Both the position numbers and the translations under genes were made by a program. A stretch of DNA of 64,000 bases from Turritopsis dohrnii (lineage: Eukaryota > Cnidaria > Hydrozoa > Anthoathecata > Oceaniidae), in contig BQMF02000207.1 in assembly GCA_027922465.2 (NCBI GenBank), positions 372,001-436,000 on the forward strand, read 5' to 3'. The notes below the pieces were generated by a model, which was not told the origin of the DNA, searched no databases, and was given only the letters and a program-made list of their open reading frames with translations. Positions within the stretch are counted from its first letter, which is position 1; the number at the start of each line of letters is the position of its first letter. Of the stretch, positions 34,042-44,341 are shown piece after piece.

Positions 34042-35361
34042 ATGAAGCAAGACGCAGACAGGTTTTTGCACTTTTGTATGTGATACTACAAAGACAGCGA
34101 GAAAGGAGATCGAAGCGAAAAAGAAATGGAAGGAAAGTCTGGGTCAAGGAATTTTTTCAAGAGAGAGCAAATGAAGGGGCTTTCACGTTAACTATTGAGA
34201 AGTTGAGAAATCTTGAAGACAGGGAAAACTATTTACACTAGTCGTTTGTAAACGACGTTCCTTAAAACCTATCTTTAAGACAGTAGGACATTATTCTGCT
34301 TGTCTATTTTAAGTTTTTAGATACCTACGAATGTCACCAGACGATTTGATCACCTATTGCAATTGGTAGAACCACTCATTCAAAAGAAAGATACTAAGGC
34401 AATACCTGCATCCGAACGACTTGCGTTGACGCTTCGATTTCTGGCCACTGGAGAATCACAGGTTTCGCTTTCGTTTCAGTTCAGGATTGGAAAAGCTACT
34501 GTATCTAAGATATTAGCCGAAACGTCTGAAGGAATTTAAAAGATTTAGCAGAAAAGTACATGAGTGCTCCAACATCGAAGGAAGCGTGGAAGGTAATCGC
34601 CGATCAGTTTGAAATGCAATGGAATATGCCACATGTCTTAGGTGCGATTGATGGCAAACATGTCAGATTGAAATGCCCTAGGAATACTGGCAGTCTTTAT
34701 CATAACTACAAAGGATTTTTTAGTTTCGACCTTTTGGCAGTTTGTGACGCAATTTACTGCTTTACTGTGTTCGACTGGCGTTCTTTCGAATAGTGTCATG
34801 CGTTAAATGTTTGAGCAACTCCTAGCCCTTCCTTCTCCAAAAAATCTAGAAGGCTGCAACTTTGAGCCGCTCCCATGCTTTTTAGCTGGTGACGAACTTT
34901 TTCCTCTCAAACATTGGCTGATGCGTCCTTTTCCTGGCACCTTGAATGAGGAGGAACGAGTTTTCAATTATCGTTTATCAAGAGCCAGAAGGGTAATTGA
35001 GAATTGCTTTGGAATTTTAGCAGCCCGATGGCGAATATTTTCATCAGCTATCGAAGCAAGTGTAGAACACGCTCAAAGTTATACACTAGCATGTATGGCT
35101 TTACATAAATACCTACGCCAAACAGATAATGCAAGGTATTGCCCTACTAATTTTATTGATAGTCAAGACAGCACAGGAAAAATAAAGGATGGTGAATGGA
35201 GGAAATTTGTTGAAAGATCTGACAGCGCTACCGAATCACTACCAAATGTTCGCGGTTCCCGATATCGAGCTGATGCTGTTGAAATGAGAGATAGTCTTAT
35301 GCAATATGTAAAAGGTGTAGGGGAAGTAACATGGCAAATTGACCACGTCAGAAGAACATAA
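34042..35361 (+). pseudogene. PIF/Harbinger DDE transposase of transposon 2
   Basis: Exon 1 (34042 to about 34240) encodes ARRRQVFALLYVILQRQRER and ends in LRNLEDRENY. The acceptor tttttag at 34320 opens YLRMSPDD. One base later is lost, shifting the frame before ASERLALTLRFLATGE. A helix-turn-helix-like segment (GKATVSKILAETSEG) and GAIDGKHV (first Asp) follow. The second Asp region is deleted: FTVFDWRSFE replaces the usual VDxGxYGxxxD block. A stop precedes MFEQLLALP. RRVIENCFGIL retains the catalytic Glu. The sequence is otherwise well preserved to 35361, with a typical charged C terminus. It cannot work as it stands. Confidence 0.85.
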
Positions 35362-35670
35362 ATTAAAAAATTTGTATTCAAGATGTATATTTACGGTTGA
35401 TATTTTAACTACTTCTTATATTTAAAAGGAATACAAATATATATAAGACATACGATTTTTTACGAAGTTGTGTTAAAAACTACCACCCAATCCAAAATTT
35501 TTTAATTCAGCGTTTGACCACGATTCTGTAGTTGTATGTGTGTGTAAATTTGGTTGCCACATCGCTTGCGACCTGAAGTTGGGTGGCGGTTGGGAAAAAG
35601 GGACTCGATGAGAAGGAGGCTTGATTCTCAGCATCTTCGTCTTCCTGGTATTTAATGTTTTTTCTATGCA

Positions 35671-36567
35671 ATGGCTTCATCCGCAACGGACGCTTTTTTT
35701 CCTGACGTCTCAAACAAATCTTTAAAAAGTGCAGTTAAAATGAAAATTTCAACCGCAAAAAGAAGAAGAACGAAGTTTATCTTTTGCATTTGGTGGCTAA
35801 TATTATGTTGGATAACCCTGCCAAGCCATGTTTCGAACGAAACTCAAGAAGTCAACATTCTGACGTTAAAGCCGTCGTTGCCGCAGAGAAAGTCAACAAA
35901 GCCAAGTCGTCAAAAACGATCGGCACCAATATCCTACTATCCAAATCATTGCAGTCAATTCCGATTGCTGATATCAGGTGACATTGAACCCAACCCAGGA
36001 CCATCATATTGCTCTATTTGTGAAAAAGCAGTTCGTGTAAACACCAAAAAGTTGCTTTGTGAATCTTGCAAACGCACGACCCACGCAAAATGCACCAATC
36101 AAACATCATTTATATTCAAGAATCCTCGTATAGCTGTCTCCTGGACATGTTCGACATGCTCGTTGTCTTATCTACCGTTTTACAAGTGTGGCCTGCCAAC
36201 AACAACAAACATATCTACACAAGTAGAACAAATTATCGAAAATGTGGATATGCATACACAACAAGTAAAAGGTATAAAAATTGCACACCTCAACACACAA
36301 TCAATTTGCTCATCGTTTCCTGAGTTCCAAGTGTTTGTCGAAACCCACAAATTTGACATCATCAATCTCTCAGAAACCTGGTTAAAGGATGACAAGAATG
36401 TTCTCCATTATGTCGATATACCAGGGTTCAACCCAGAATTTCGCAACAGGGACCAAAAGCGGGGTGGAGGTGTCGGAATGTATATCAAAAAGTCAACTGT
36501 AAATATCGAAAACGCGACGACATCGCTCGACTCGATAAAGACCTGGAACATTTGTGGATTGAGGTGA
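35671..36567 (+). CDS. LINE-b N-terminal protein: 2A motif, PHD-like finger, start of APE endonuclease
   Basis: From the ATG at 35671: a basic region, a strongly hydrophobic helix (FIFCIWWLILCWITL, residues about 36-50), a basic linker, then LLISGDIEPNPGP with the 2A consensus DxExNPGP (35980-36003, residues 104-111). The ribosome would release after Gly110 and restart at Pro111. Next comes a PHD-type Cys/His cluster (CSICEK, CESCKRTTHAKC, CSTC), and from about residue 198 the APE endonuclease start (KIAHLNTQSI, INLSETWL). 2A motifs at this place are known from CR1-related LINEs of several invertebrates. The end after about 36515 is an out-of-frame tail. Confidence 0.8.
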   Translation: MASSATDAFFPDVSNKSLKSAVKMKISTAKRRRTKFIFCIWWLILCWITLPSHVSNETQEVNILTLKPSLPQRKSTKPSRQKRSAPISYYPNHCSQFRLLISGDIEPNPGPSYCSICEKAVRVNTKKLLCESCKRTTHAKCTNQTSFIFKNPRIAVSWTCSTCSLSYLPFYKCGLPTTTNISTQVEQIIENVDMHTQQVKGIKIAHLNTQSICSSFPEFQVFVETHKFDIINLSETWLKDDKNVLHYVDIPGFNPEFRNRDQKRGGGVGMYIKKSTVNIENATTSLDSIKTWNICGLR

Positions 36568-36932
36568 AGGGAAGAAACAAAAATCATTCTTACCTAGTAG
36601 CCTCTTTCTATCAACCAAAATCTGATGTTTCTTCACAAAAGGAATGGATAGATAAGTTCGAAACTATCTTATCTAAAGTAAACAATATCTGGGACGGACC
36701 TATCATAATTTGCGGAGATAGCAATATCGACCTATTAACAGAAACGCCAGTTACAAAACAATACAAGACAATGCTTGAACAGTTCAACCTTGAGAACATC
36801 GTCACGAAACCAACGAGACATGGGAAAACCTTAATTGACCACATCATTGCTAATATTCCCGACAAGGTGACTCAATGCGATGTAATCCATTGCGACACGA
36901 TAAGCGATCATGACTCACCATTGCTACCCTAA
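36552..36932 (+). CDS. LINE-b APE endonuclease, C-terminal part
   Basis: Continues the endonuclease in another frame: LVASFYQPKSD, IIICGDSNIDLL (GDxN motif) and SDHDSP (the SDH catalytic motif) at the end. These motifs show the endonuclease would be catalytically competent but for the frame breaks on both sides. The ATG at 36552 is not a natural start. Confidence 0.8.
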   Translation: MWIEVKGRNKNHSYLVASFYQPKSDVSSQKEWIDKFETILSKVNNIWDGPIIICGDSNIDLLTETPVTKQYKTMLEQFNLENIVTKPTRHGKTLIDHIIANIPDKVTQCDVIHCDTISDHDSPLLP

Positions 36933-36967
36933 AAATCAAAGGGGAAACTTTTGCACCTCGCTACAGG

Positions 36968-39079
36968 ATGATTCGCAATTTTAAAAGATTTAATTTGGAG
37001 GATTATATAAATGACTTTCGTCAACTCCCAATGAGTATCGTTTATGCAATTGAAGATCCACATGAACAACTCGAAGTATTCAACAAACTGATTTGCAACT
37101 GTATCGATAACCACGTTCCCCTCACAACAGTAAAAATGTCAAGACTGCCTGCACCCTGGATGAAAGACCTCGACATCACTGCCCTACAACTTGAAAGAAA
37201 CAGACTCCGGAAAAAAGCTCACGAAACGAATCTTCCGCATGACTGGGCACTCTTTCGTGACGCCCGAAATAAACTGAAAAGGTTAATTAACCAAACGAAA
37301 CGTTCTTTTTACCAAAAAGCCTTATCATCAAAAATACCCAAGGAAGTTTGGGATGTAATTCACCGAATCCTAAACCCAAGCAACAAAACCATCGAGCACG
37401 ACCCTAAAATACTAAATGAACACTTCAACGTTATCGCAGAAAAACTTACTAAAAAAAATTCCCTGAGCAGTGCTGAGCTGCATAATCTTATAAAGCATTT
37501 TCCTGATAATCCACGAGGTTTTTCAATTAAACCAACTACCTACAATATTGTCAAAAATGCCTTGAGTAAGATCAGAAACAATTGTTCCACGGGAAACGAC
37601 AACATTCCAATCCACCTTTTAAAACCAGTTATCGACTATGTTATCTCTCCGCTATGTCATATCATTAACGGCTTCATTCAACAAGGCACTTTTCCGTCCG
37701 AATGGAAAACAGCGAGAATCAGCCCTATCCCGAAAATCAAAAACCCTTCCTCAGCAGTCGACTACCGTCCTATATCGGTCCTGCCTATCTTGTCCAAGGT
37801 CTTCGAAAGAGTTGTCCTGCAGCAACTGGTAGAGTACATCGAAATGTTATACAAGCAAACGCAACATGGCTTCAGAAAGTCAAGATCGACGGTAACATGT
37901 CTCCTGAAAATGATGGACGATATTCTGAAAGCAATGGATAGAGGAGAGGTGACGGTTGCAGTCTTCGCAGATTACTCAAAGGCTTTCGACACAATAGACT
38001 ATGAGATGTTACTGCGAAAGCTTACCAAGCTGCAGTTCTCCAATTCCTTTCTTCACTGGTTAACAGAATACATCGCAGACCGAATGCATTATGTGCAGAT
38101 AGATGACAAATGTTCTACAACGCGCAAGACAAAATTCGGTGTCCCACAGGGTTCCATTCTTGGACCCGTCATTTTCAATCTCTATGTGATCGACCTCTCT
38201 AACTACCTAAACACATCCGCTTCGCTTCAGTACGCAGACGACACAACTGTTTACAATCATTGCAAACCACCCCAAATTGAAGAGAACATACAGCTCCTCA
38301 AGCTTGATCTTCACAACCTCAAATCTTGGTCAACAGGCTCCAATCTCGTACTTAACAACACCAAAACGAAAACGATGCTCTTCAGCAGTAAGCAGCTGTC
38401 GCGTGTTCACAACATAAAAAACACTGATACAAAGATTCAATATGATGGTCACGTCTTTGAGGCTGTGGAAGAGCTCAAGGTACTCGGTGTTACTTTCCAC
38501 CAACACCTCGACTGGAAACCACACATCGACAATACAGTCAAAGTCTGCTTCAGTACGCTAAAGTTGCTAAGGATGATGAAGCGCCTAATACCCTTCCAAC
38601 TGAAGAAACAGCTTGCTAATGCCCTAATACTGTCAAAGCTTGACTATGCAAATTCAGTCTACATTGGAACAACCCCAGTTTATTTACTAAACAAACTTCA
38701 AAAAGTTCAGAACGCAGCAGCGGGTTTCGTTCTCCAAAAGCACGCAAATATGGAAGATGTTATCAAGCTGTCGTGGCTTCCTGTGCTAGAGAGACACGAA
38801 TATGCTATTTTGGTGTTAACTTTCAAAGCTCTTTATGAAACTGTTCCTAAAAACATGCGAGTTGAGCGCAAGGTGGATCGAAGATCCCTACGCAGTAACA
38901 CCAACATAAAAGGAACCATGATCGAATGCAAAGATAAAGTCACGAGCTTCCAAGCAGAAGCAAAACGCATTTTCAACGACCTGCCGAAGTCGATCCGTGA
39001 CATTGACAAGCTAAACACATTCAAAAAGGCATTGAAGAACTATTTATTAGATAAAGTTTTAGCCCGAGAAATGAAGTAA
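36968..39079 (+). CDS. LINE-b reverse transcriptase
   Basis: A 703-codon uninterrupted frame. Seen: LKPVIDYVISPL and FPSEWKTARISPIPK (RT motif 0-1), DYRPISVLPILSKVFERVV, VFADYSKAFDTI (motif A), FGVPQGSILGP (motif B), LQYADDTTVY (motif C, catalytic DD at about 38235-38240), LKVLGVTF (motif D-E) and a C-terminal HEYAILVLTFKALY segment of CR1/Jockey-type LINEs. It copies its own RNA at the nicked target. The true N terminus lies upstream in another frame, and 36968 is just the first codon usable as a start. Confidence 0.9.
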   Translation: MIRNFKRFNLEDYINDFRQLPMSIVYAIEDPHEQLEVFNKLICNCIDNHVPLTTVKMSRLPAPWMKDLDITALQLERNRLRKKAHETNLPHDWALFRDARNKLKRLINQTKRSFYQKALSSKIPKEVWDVIHRILNPSNKTIEHDPKILNEHFNVIAEKLTKKNSLSSAELHNLIKHFPDNPRGFSIKPTTYNIVKNALSKIRNNCSTGNDNIPIHLLKPVIDYVISPLCHIINGFIQQGTFPSEWKTARISPIPKIKNPSSAVDYRPISVLPILSKVFERVVLQQLVEYIEMLYKQTQHGFRKSRSTVTCLLKMMDDILKAMDRGEVTVAVFADYSKAFDTIDYEMLLRKLTKLQFSNSFLHWLTEYIADRMHYVQIDDKCSTTRKTKFGVPQGSILGPVIFNLYVIDLSNYLNTSASLQYADDTTVYNHCKPPQIEENIQLLKLDLHNLKSWSTGSNLVLNNTKTKTMLFSSKQLSRVHNIKNTDTKIQYDGHVFEAVEELKVLGVTFHQHLDWKPHIDNTVKVCFSTLKLLRMMKRLIPFQLKKQLANALILSKLDYANSVYIGTTPVYLLNKLQKVQNAAAGFVLQKHANMEDVIKLSWLPVLERHEYAILVLTFKALYETVPKNMRVERKVDRRSLRSNTNIKGTMIECKDKVTSFQAEAKRIFNDLPKSIRDIDKLNTFKKALKNYLLDKVLAREMK

Positions 39080-39439
39080 TCTACTATCAATCGATTTGTT
39101 TTGGATTTTTTCGATGTTTGTCTATATTCGAATTATTTTTCTACTTTACACTTACGCATAATATACAACATACGCATTTCAAGACGAAGAACCATTTGTA
39201 TATATGGAAATGCTTGAAATAAATTGGTTATTATTATTATTATTATTATTAAATATGAGCCCATTTATTTCGTGCTATAGCCTTCTTCTATTTTTAGGAT
39301 TCAATATCCTTCACTCCTTGGCTATCATAAGGCCAATGAGGTCCTCAGCATCTTGTTCCTGAAATTTCTTTCATAATGTCTAGCTCCTTTTCTGCATCTC
39401 CGTCATTTGTCACTTTCCTCTTCATTTGAGGACATGGAG

Positions 39440-39930
39440 GTTTAAAGCCTTCGAAGGGATCACTGTTGAACTGCTTTGAAACAAGGAGTTATCACTTTCA
39501 TCCCCATTGCCTCTTTGTCGGCTCCATATGGCTCAAGATTCTGATTGTGGTCTTTAATTGGAGAAACTTGTTCAACCATTCCAAAAATTCATATTTTTTC
39601 AGCTCTGCTTCGGCGATGTTCACATCACGCCAACCAGCGCCAGACCTTGCACAAACCTGTATAAGAAAATAGTCATCATTTTTAGACCATGTATGTTATT
39701 CTATGTCTAAGATATCTACAATATCATACCAGTCTTTGAGATTAGTATAATAGTTTACCTTCAGTCAAAATTAATGTCTTGTCAATCTCTGACCAGGCGT
39801 TTTGAATACGGTCCTTTTCCTTGTGACCAACATCAGCCTTAACATAAATACAAGGGCACTTTTGAACCTCGATTGAGATGAGTTCATTGTCACGAATGCT
39901 GCCGTTTTTTGGCATCGTAGCTAAATTCCA
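39440..39930 (-). pseudogene. MADF-domain gene of Harbinger 2
   Basis: Exon 1 on the minus strand from about 39920: LISIEVQKCPCIYVK, HKEKDRIQNAWSEIDKTL, a MADF domain. A donor gtaaac follows at about 39760. A likely second exon after an acceptor near 39663 reads CARSGAGWRDVNIAEAELKK and YEFLEWLNKF, typical of the family. Its role is DNA-binding partner of the transposase. Whether it is intact cannot be settled, but the element's transposase is dead. Confidence 0.6.
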
Positions 39931-40299
39931 CACAATTCGAAAACAGTGAACGCAATGCACTGAATTTGTTTACTTATGATGTCGAAACTGAAAAAAGTAC
40001 TGGAAACTTACAACAAAGTTTTCAGAAACAAAAGATTCTTTTATTTTGCTATGCGTGCTTCTTTGATGTTAGATTTCAAGATCTTGAGATCACTAAAAGT
40101 AAGTTGGTCGCTCTTAATAAAGAAGGAAAACTTTTGATATTCATGAGAAGTGACGAACTTATAAAAATGCGTTCTTTACCGAATAAGCGACAAAGTTATT
40201 TTGTTCCCACTGAACGAATAAGTTCTAAGAAATAAGCGACGAACGCGTTTTCCTTCAGTTGGAACTAAGCTTAGACTCATAGCTCGGACACGTTTATTT

Positions 40300-41643
40300 A
40301 GATTTCCCAAAACTTGGAAAAAAGCAAGAATAAGCCCTGTTCCAAAGGTACAGCATGTATTAAATCCAAAAGTTTATAAACCAATTTTATCAAAAGTCTA
40401 TGAAAGAATTGTATTTAAACAGCTCGTGACTCTCAAAGAAACTTCGCTCTTTAATATCACAGTCAAGGAGGATTTCGTAAATCACACTCAACAAGCACCG
40501 CTGCGTGATGACATCTTAAAAGGTATGAACATGGGAGAAATTGCCATTGCCGTCTTCGCCGATTATTCAAAGCATTTAAGACCATCAACTTTGAATCACT
40601 CATGACAAAATTGCACAATATGGACATATATCGAAATTATGTCTCTACTGGCCAACAAATTATTTGTCAGAAAGACAGTACTTTGTGCAAACAGATGGTA
40701 GAATGTCGAAAACACTCGAAGTAGGGTTCAGGGTTTCACAAGGATCGATCCTCGGACCAGTAAGTTTCAACTTATATGTGGCTGACCTACCTCCGCAACT
40801 GCAACACTCATCCCCTTTACAATACGCTGACGATACGACAATCTACATCCAATGTCAACCCAAGAATCTTCATCAGACAGCAAAACTAATATCTAGTGAC
40901 GTAGAAAACCTTCTATCCCGGTCAAAGACATCAAGTCTAGTCCTTAACCATCAAAAATCCAAATTTATGCTCTGCTATACACAAAGGCTATCGAGAATAC
41001 ACAATCTAGATAAAAACTGTTTGGAAGTTCATTGCGGAGAGGTGAAGCAAGAGCAACAGGAAACATTAAAATTTCTTGGTTTGCGTTTCCAATCCAACCT
41101 AAACTGGACCACTCATGTCAACTCAACAGTACGTGAATGCTTTTCCACACTGTCAATTATCCGTAAATTAAAAAAAAATTACACCGGAACAAGTACGCAA
41201 AAACTTGGTAGAAGCACTGGTTTTAAGTAAACTAGATTACGGAATTGCAGTCATGAATGACATCCTTCATTATCTAAAACAAAGGATGCAAAAACTTATT
41301 AACGCTTCGGCTAGTGTTTTATTAAAGAAGTTTGTTTAAACACTAGACGCAACTACACTAGCTTGGTTACCAATACAAGTTAGCTTTGCCTACTCCATCT
41401 TGTCTTACTTATCAAGCTATATATAACTATAACTTCCTAGTGAATCTTAAAGTGGATATTAAAGTTGACAAACTGAGGAACAATGAAAGGAATATTGGTA
41501 TTCTTTGGAAACTACACATAAAAACTGCTCATCTCAACAGGACGCGGTCTGAATCTATAACGACCTCCCAAAATCCGTCAGAGAAAGTAAAACTTTGCCG
41601 TGAAAGCATATCTGATGGATAAATCGATCGCACAACTCTTGTA
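40300..41643 (+). pseudogene. LINE-a, 3' piece (CR1-like reverse transcriptase, decayed)
   Basis: Resumes at RFPKTWKKARISPVPK (from 40300), the exact point where 26197 stopped. Then: KPILSKVYERIVFKQL, IAVFADYSK (motif A, followed by loss of frame), FRVSQGSILGPVSFNLY (motif B, usual Pro changed to Ser), LQYADDTTIY (motif C at about 40820-40850), LKFLGLRF and the C-terminal region in broken frames to about 41643. Many stops and shifts, so it is older than LINE-b. Confidence 0.8.
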
Positions 41644-41654
41644 GGTTTGTAATA

Positions 41655-41841
41655 CAGTAGAAACTCTGTAACTCGAACCTCCATAATTCGAACTTTCTTT
41701 ATGTCAAACTCTCTCTAATTCAAATACATTTCATGGTCCCTTTACCTGTAATTTCTATGCAAATGAACCTCCCTAATTTAAACTTTCCATAAATCGTTTT
41801 TTGTCGATCCCTTGGGTGTTCGAATTAGAGAGAGTTTACTC
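41655..41841. mobile_element. 187-bp pogo/Tigger-like MITE with TA target duplication
   Basis: Left end CAGTAGAAACTCTGTAACTC and the complement of the right end GAGTAAACTCTCTCTAATTC, with TTCGAAC-type inner sequence on both sides and TA flanks (41653-41654, 41842-41843). A related single end (gtcgactcccgttaactcgg) is near 48677. Confidence 0.6.
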
Positions 41842-43556
41842 TAGTTATTTTTATGTACATATTACTAGCATGTAGCTTTAGCTAAAACTGCCCCCGTGTT
41901 CAAGCATTCCAATTTGTACTGACAGCAAGCTACACATCAACGGAAACAAAAACAAGCTTTTAGCCGAAGAAAAAATGTTTTGGTTGATTTGGGACCTGAT
42001 ATGAGGCAAATTTATATGCTTAAATATTTCGACTAAGTCACTTTTTTAGGGAGCCTGACAGCATTTCAAAACCAACTTGCAATATTCAAACCAAATGGAT
42101 CTACACTTAAACATATGAAAATATACACAAAACTTTGTTACTTTTTGTTATCTTTTAGGCCTAAATCACACTGATGCTAATATACCTTTCAAAAAGTGTA
42201 AATAAGGCTTAGAAAGTAATATCAGAAAGTATTTGCTACAAACAAATTTATATGCTTAAATATTTCGACTAAGTCACTTTTTTAGGGTGCCTGACAGCAT
42301 TTCAAAACCAACTTGCAATATGCAAACCAAATGGATCTACAATTAAACATATGAAAATATACACAAAACTTTGTTACTTTTTGTTATCTTTTAGGCCTAA
42401 ATCACACTGATGCTAATATACCTTTCAAAAAGTGTAAATAAGGCTTAGCAAGTAATATCAGAAAGTATTTGCTACAACCAAAATAAATGTGTGAACTGAA
42501 TCCATGGATACGTATTTTATAATCAAATATTTGTTAAAGAAATTCTGTAAGAACCAAAAGAAAAAAAACAAACTTTTTCAAAAAAAAAATTAAAGCGAAA
42601 AATCCATTAGAAACCTGCGTTTCAAACTATGATTCGAAACAAAAATAGCCAAAGTTTACATAAAAAAACAAGAAAAAAATATAAAAAGGTTTTATTGATC
42701 ATGATCACACCAGGTTTGAAGGACAGAAAGAAGGAAAAACACGAAGAATATGAAGAATTGTATTTTTCAGAAATCCAAATAAAATCTTTTTAAGGCAAGA
42801 TCCGCCAAAAATCAGTGCATTGAATAAATTTTATTGAAAGAAAGATTTAAAACATATACAAAAATAAATGTGTTGTTGGTAAAATTTCAGATTTCAAGCT
42901 GTGCTTCAAAATCCTAGTCGTTCACTTCACTAAAACAACACAAACGTAATATGAAAAATATCTAAGCAATTATAACATACGAACTTCCTAAATAACATAG
43001 TATAATAGTATAGTAATAGTATAAAAATTGCCCCCGCAGCGAGCGTAAGCGAGCGAGGAGGCATAGTAGTTTCACGAGATAGGCGAATATCAGTTTCCGA
43101 TTTTGTTCTTCATCCTCATCCCCATCATCGTCATCATCATCATCATAGTCATCATCTTCCAACTTTCGTGTTGACGTTACACGGTGGTATATAATTATTA
43201 GCTGACTTTGCTCTTTTTACCGTCTTAAAGCATGGTACTGTAAGTAGGAGACAGAATGTTTTTTCGTATCTCTTTCCTAATTTATTATTATAATATACCA
43301 TGTTATTTAGGAAGTTCGTATGCTAACATTGCTTAGACATTTTTCATATTACTTTTGTGTTGTTTTAGTGAAATGAACGATAAGGATTTTGAAGCACAGC
43401 TTGAAATCTGAAATTTTGCCAACCATACATTTTATTTTTGTATATGTTTTAACTCTAAATCTTTCATTAAATTAATTTTATTCAATGCACTGATTATTAG
43501 CTGATCTTGCCTTAAAAGTATTTAAATTGGATTTCTGTGTATGCAAGAAAGCCATA

Positions 43557-44341
43557 CCCAGCGGGCACAAGACGTCTTTGAGACGTCTCATTTTAATCGT
43601 AAAATGGTCGTTTGCTTTCCGGATCATTTTGGGACGTCGTAGGGACGTCTGAAACGGGACGTCGTAGTTGGGATCCTTTTACGACGTTTTTAGGACGTCT
43701 TTATACGGATTGAATAACGACCTTTGAAACAATTATAAACTTAAGATCATTTTGCGACGTCGTTGGGACGTCTGAAACGGGCTGTCGCAATTGGGATCCT
43801 GTTACGATCAGATAGCGACCTGACAAAAATTTTCAAATTTCATTCTGCAGTCATTAAACGGTATAAATCGAGTAACACTACCATGCTTATACAGAATTTA
43901 CATTCGTATCGAATTCTGTTTATTGGTCGTGTGAAGGATGATTTTACGACGTTTTTGGGACGTCTCTGTGCAGATTCAATAACGATCTTCGAAACAATTA
44001 TAAACTTTCTAAAGCAATCAGTCTGGATAGAATGATTTATTGTAAATGTTTTTAAACGTCTTGACAACAAGCAGTAGTGGCATAACGGTTACGAGTTCGG
44101 CTGGCACACCGGAGGTTCCAGGTTCGAGTCCGCCTGTGGCCTATTACAGTTTTTGAAAGAGTAAATTTCATAATCCTGCGACGTCGTTACGATGTCGTTG
44201 GGATGTCATCGAGACGTCTCAATGAAGATGTAATTGGGACGTCTTTTGAGATTCCCACTTCGCGACCATTTTGCGACGTCTTAGGGACGTCTTGAAAAGA
44301 CGTCTTTACGACGTCTTTACGACGTCTTTGTGCCCGCTGGG
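43557..44341. mobile_element. Element R: second CCCAGC-ended, GACGTC-rich element
   Basis: Starts CCCAGCGGGCACAAGACGTC, ends TTTGTGCCCGCTGGG, flanked by TA (43555-43556, 44342-44343). It is a reverse-oriented relative of element Q with only one to two of the 123-bp units and the same tRNA-like segment. The foldback arm resumes on both sides, so this insertion is later. Confidence 0.8.
44072..44143 (+). other. tRNA-like segment inside element R
   Basis: A box TGGCATAACGG (44078-44088) and B box GGTTCGAGTCC (44121-44131, a perfect consensus match) at normal tRNA spacing. Acceptor and T stems do not pair well, so it is not a functional tRNA. It is about 90% identical to the segment in element Q. 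Confidence 0.6.

Larger units (their letters stand above)
35507..39251 (+). mobile_element. LINE-b, near full-length CR1-like retrotransposon with a TTA-repeat tail
   Basis: One element with a short 5' leader, an N-terminal hydrophobic and 2A region, a PHD-like finger, an APE endonuclease and RT, ending in a TTATTA... tail at 39228-39251. The left border is approximate. The coding part has two frameshifts (about 36515 and 36917). It lies in the Harbinger between transposase and MADF gene. No clear target duplication was identified. Confidence 0.85.
33890..40271. mobile_element. PIF/Harbinger transposon 2, split by LINE-b
   Basis: Left end AGCCTAGTTCCCACTGACGA and the complement of the right end AGCTTAGTTCCAACTGAAGG, similar through ATCGCTTATTTTCTTA / GTCGCTTATTTCTTA. 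Flanks are TAA (33887-33889) and TAG (40272-40274), a one-mismatch 3-bp duplication. Transposase on plus, MADF gene on minus, the mirror of transposon 1. LINE-b (about 35507-39251) sits between the genes. Confidence 0.8.
26198..40299 (+). mobile_element. Penelope-like element insertion, enlarged by later nested insertions
   Basis: Bounded by the direct 14-bp duplication agatttcccaaaac (26184-26197 and 40300-40313). Penelope coding pieces lie at 26200-26470 and 33015-33693, both plus. The element is 5'-truncated within RT, as is usual for target-primed retrotransposition. Its own sequence is 26198-26475, 33024-33889 and 40275-40299. The rest is a MULE-like element (26476-33014) and Harbinger 2 (33890-40271). 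Across the outer duplication the LINE-a reading frame resumes exactly. Confidence 0.75.

Noticed and set aside
44072..44143. Functional tRNA gene
   Set aside because: A and B boxes are good, but acceptor and T stems do not pair, and the segment is inside a mobile element found twice.
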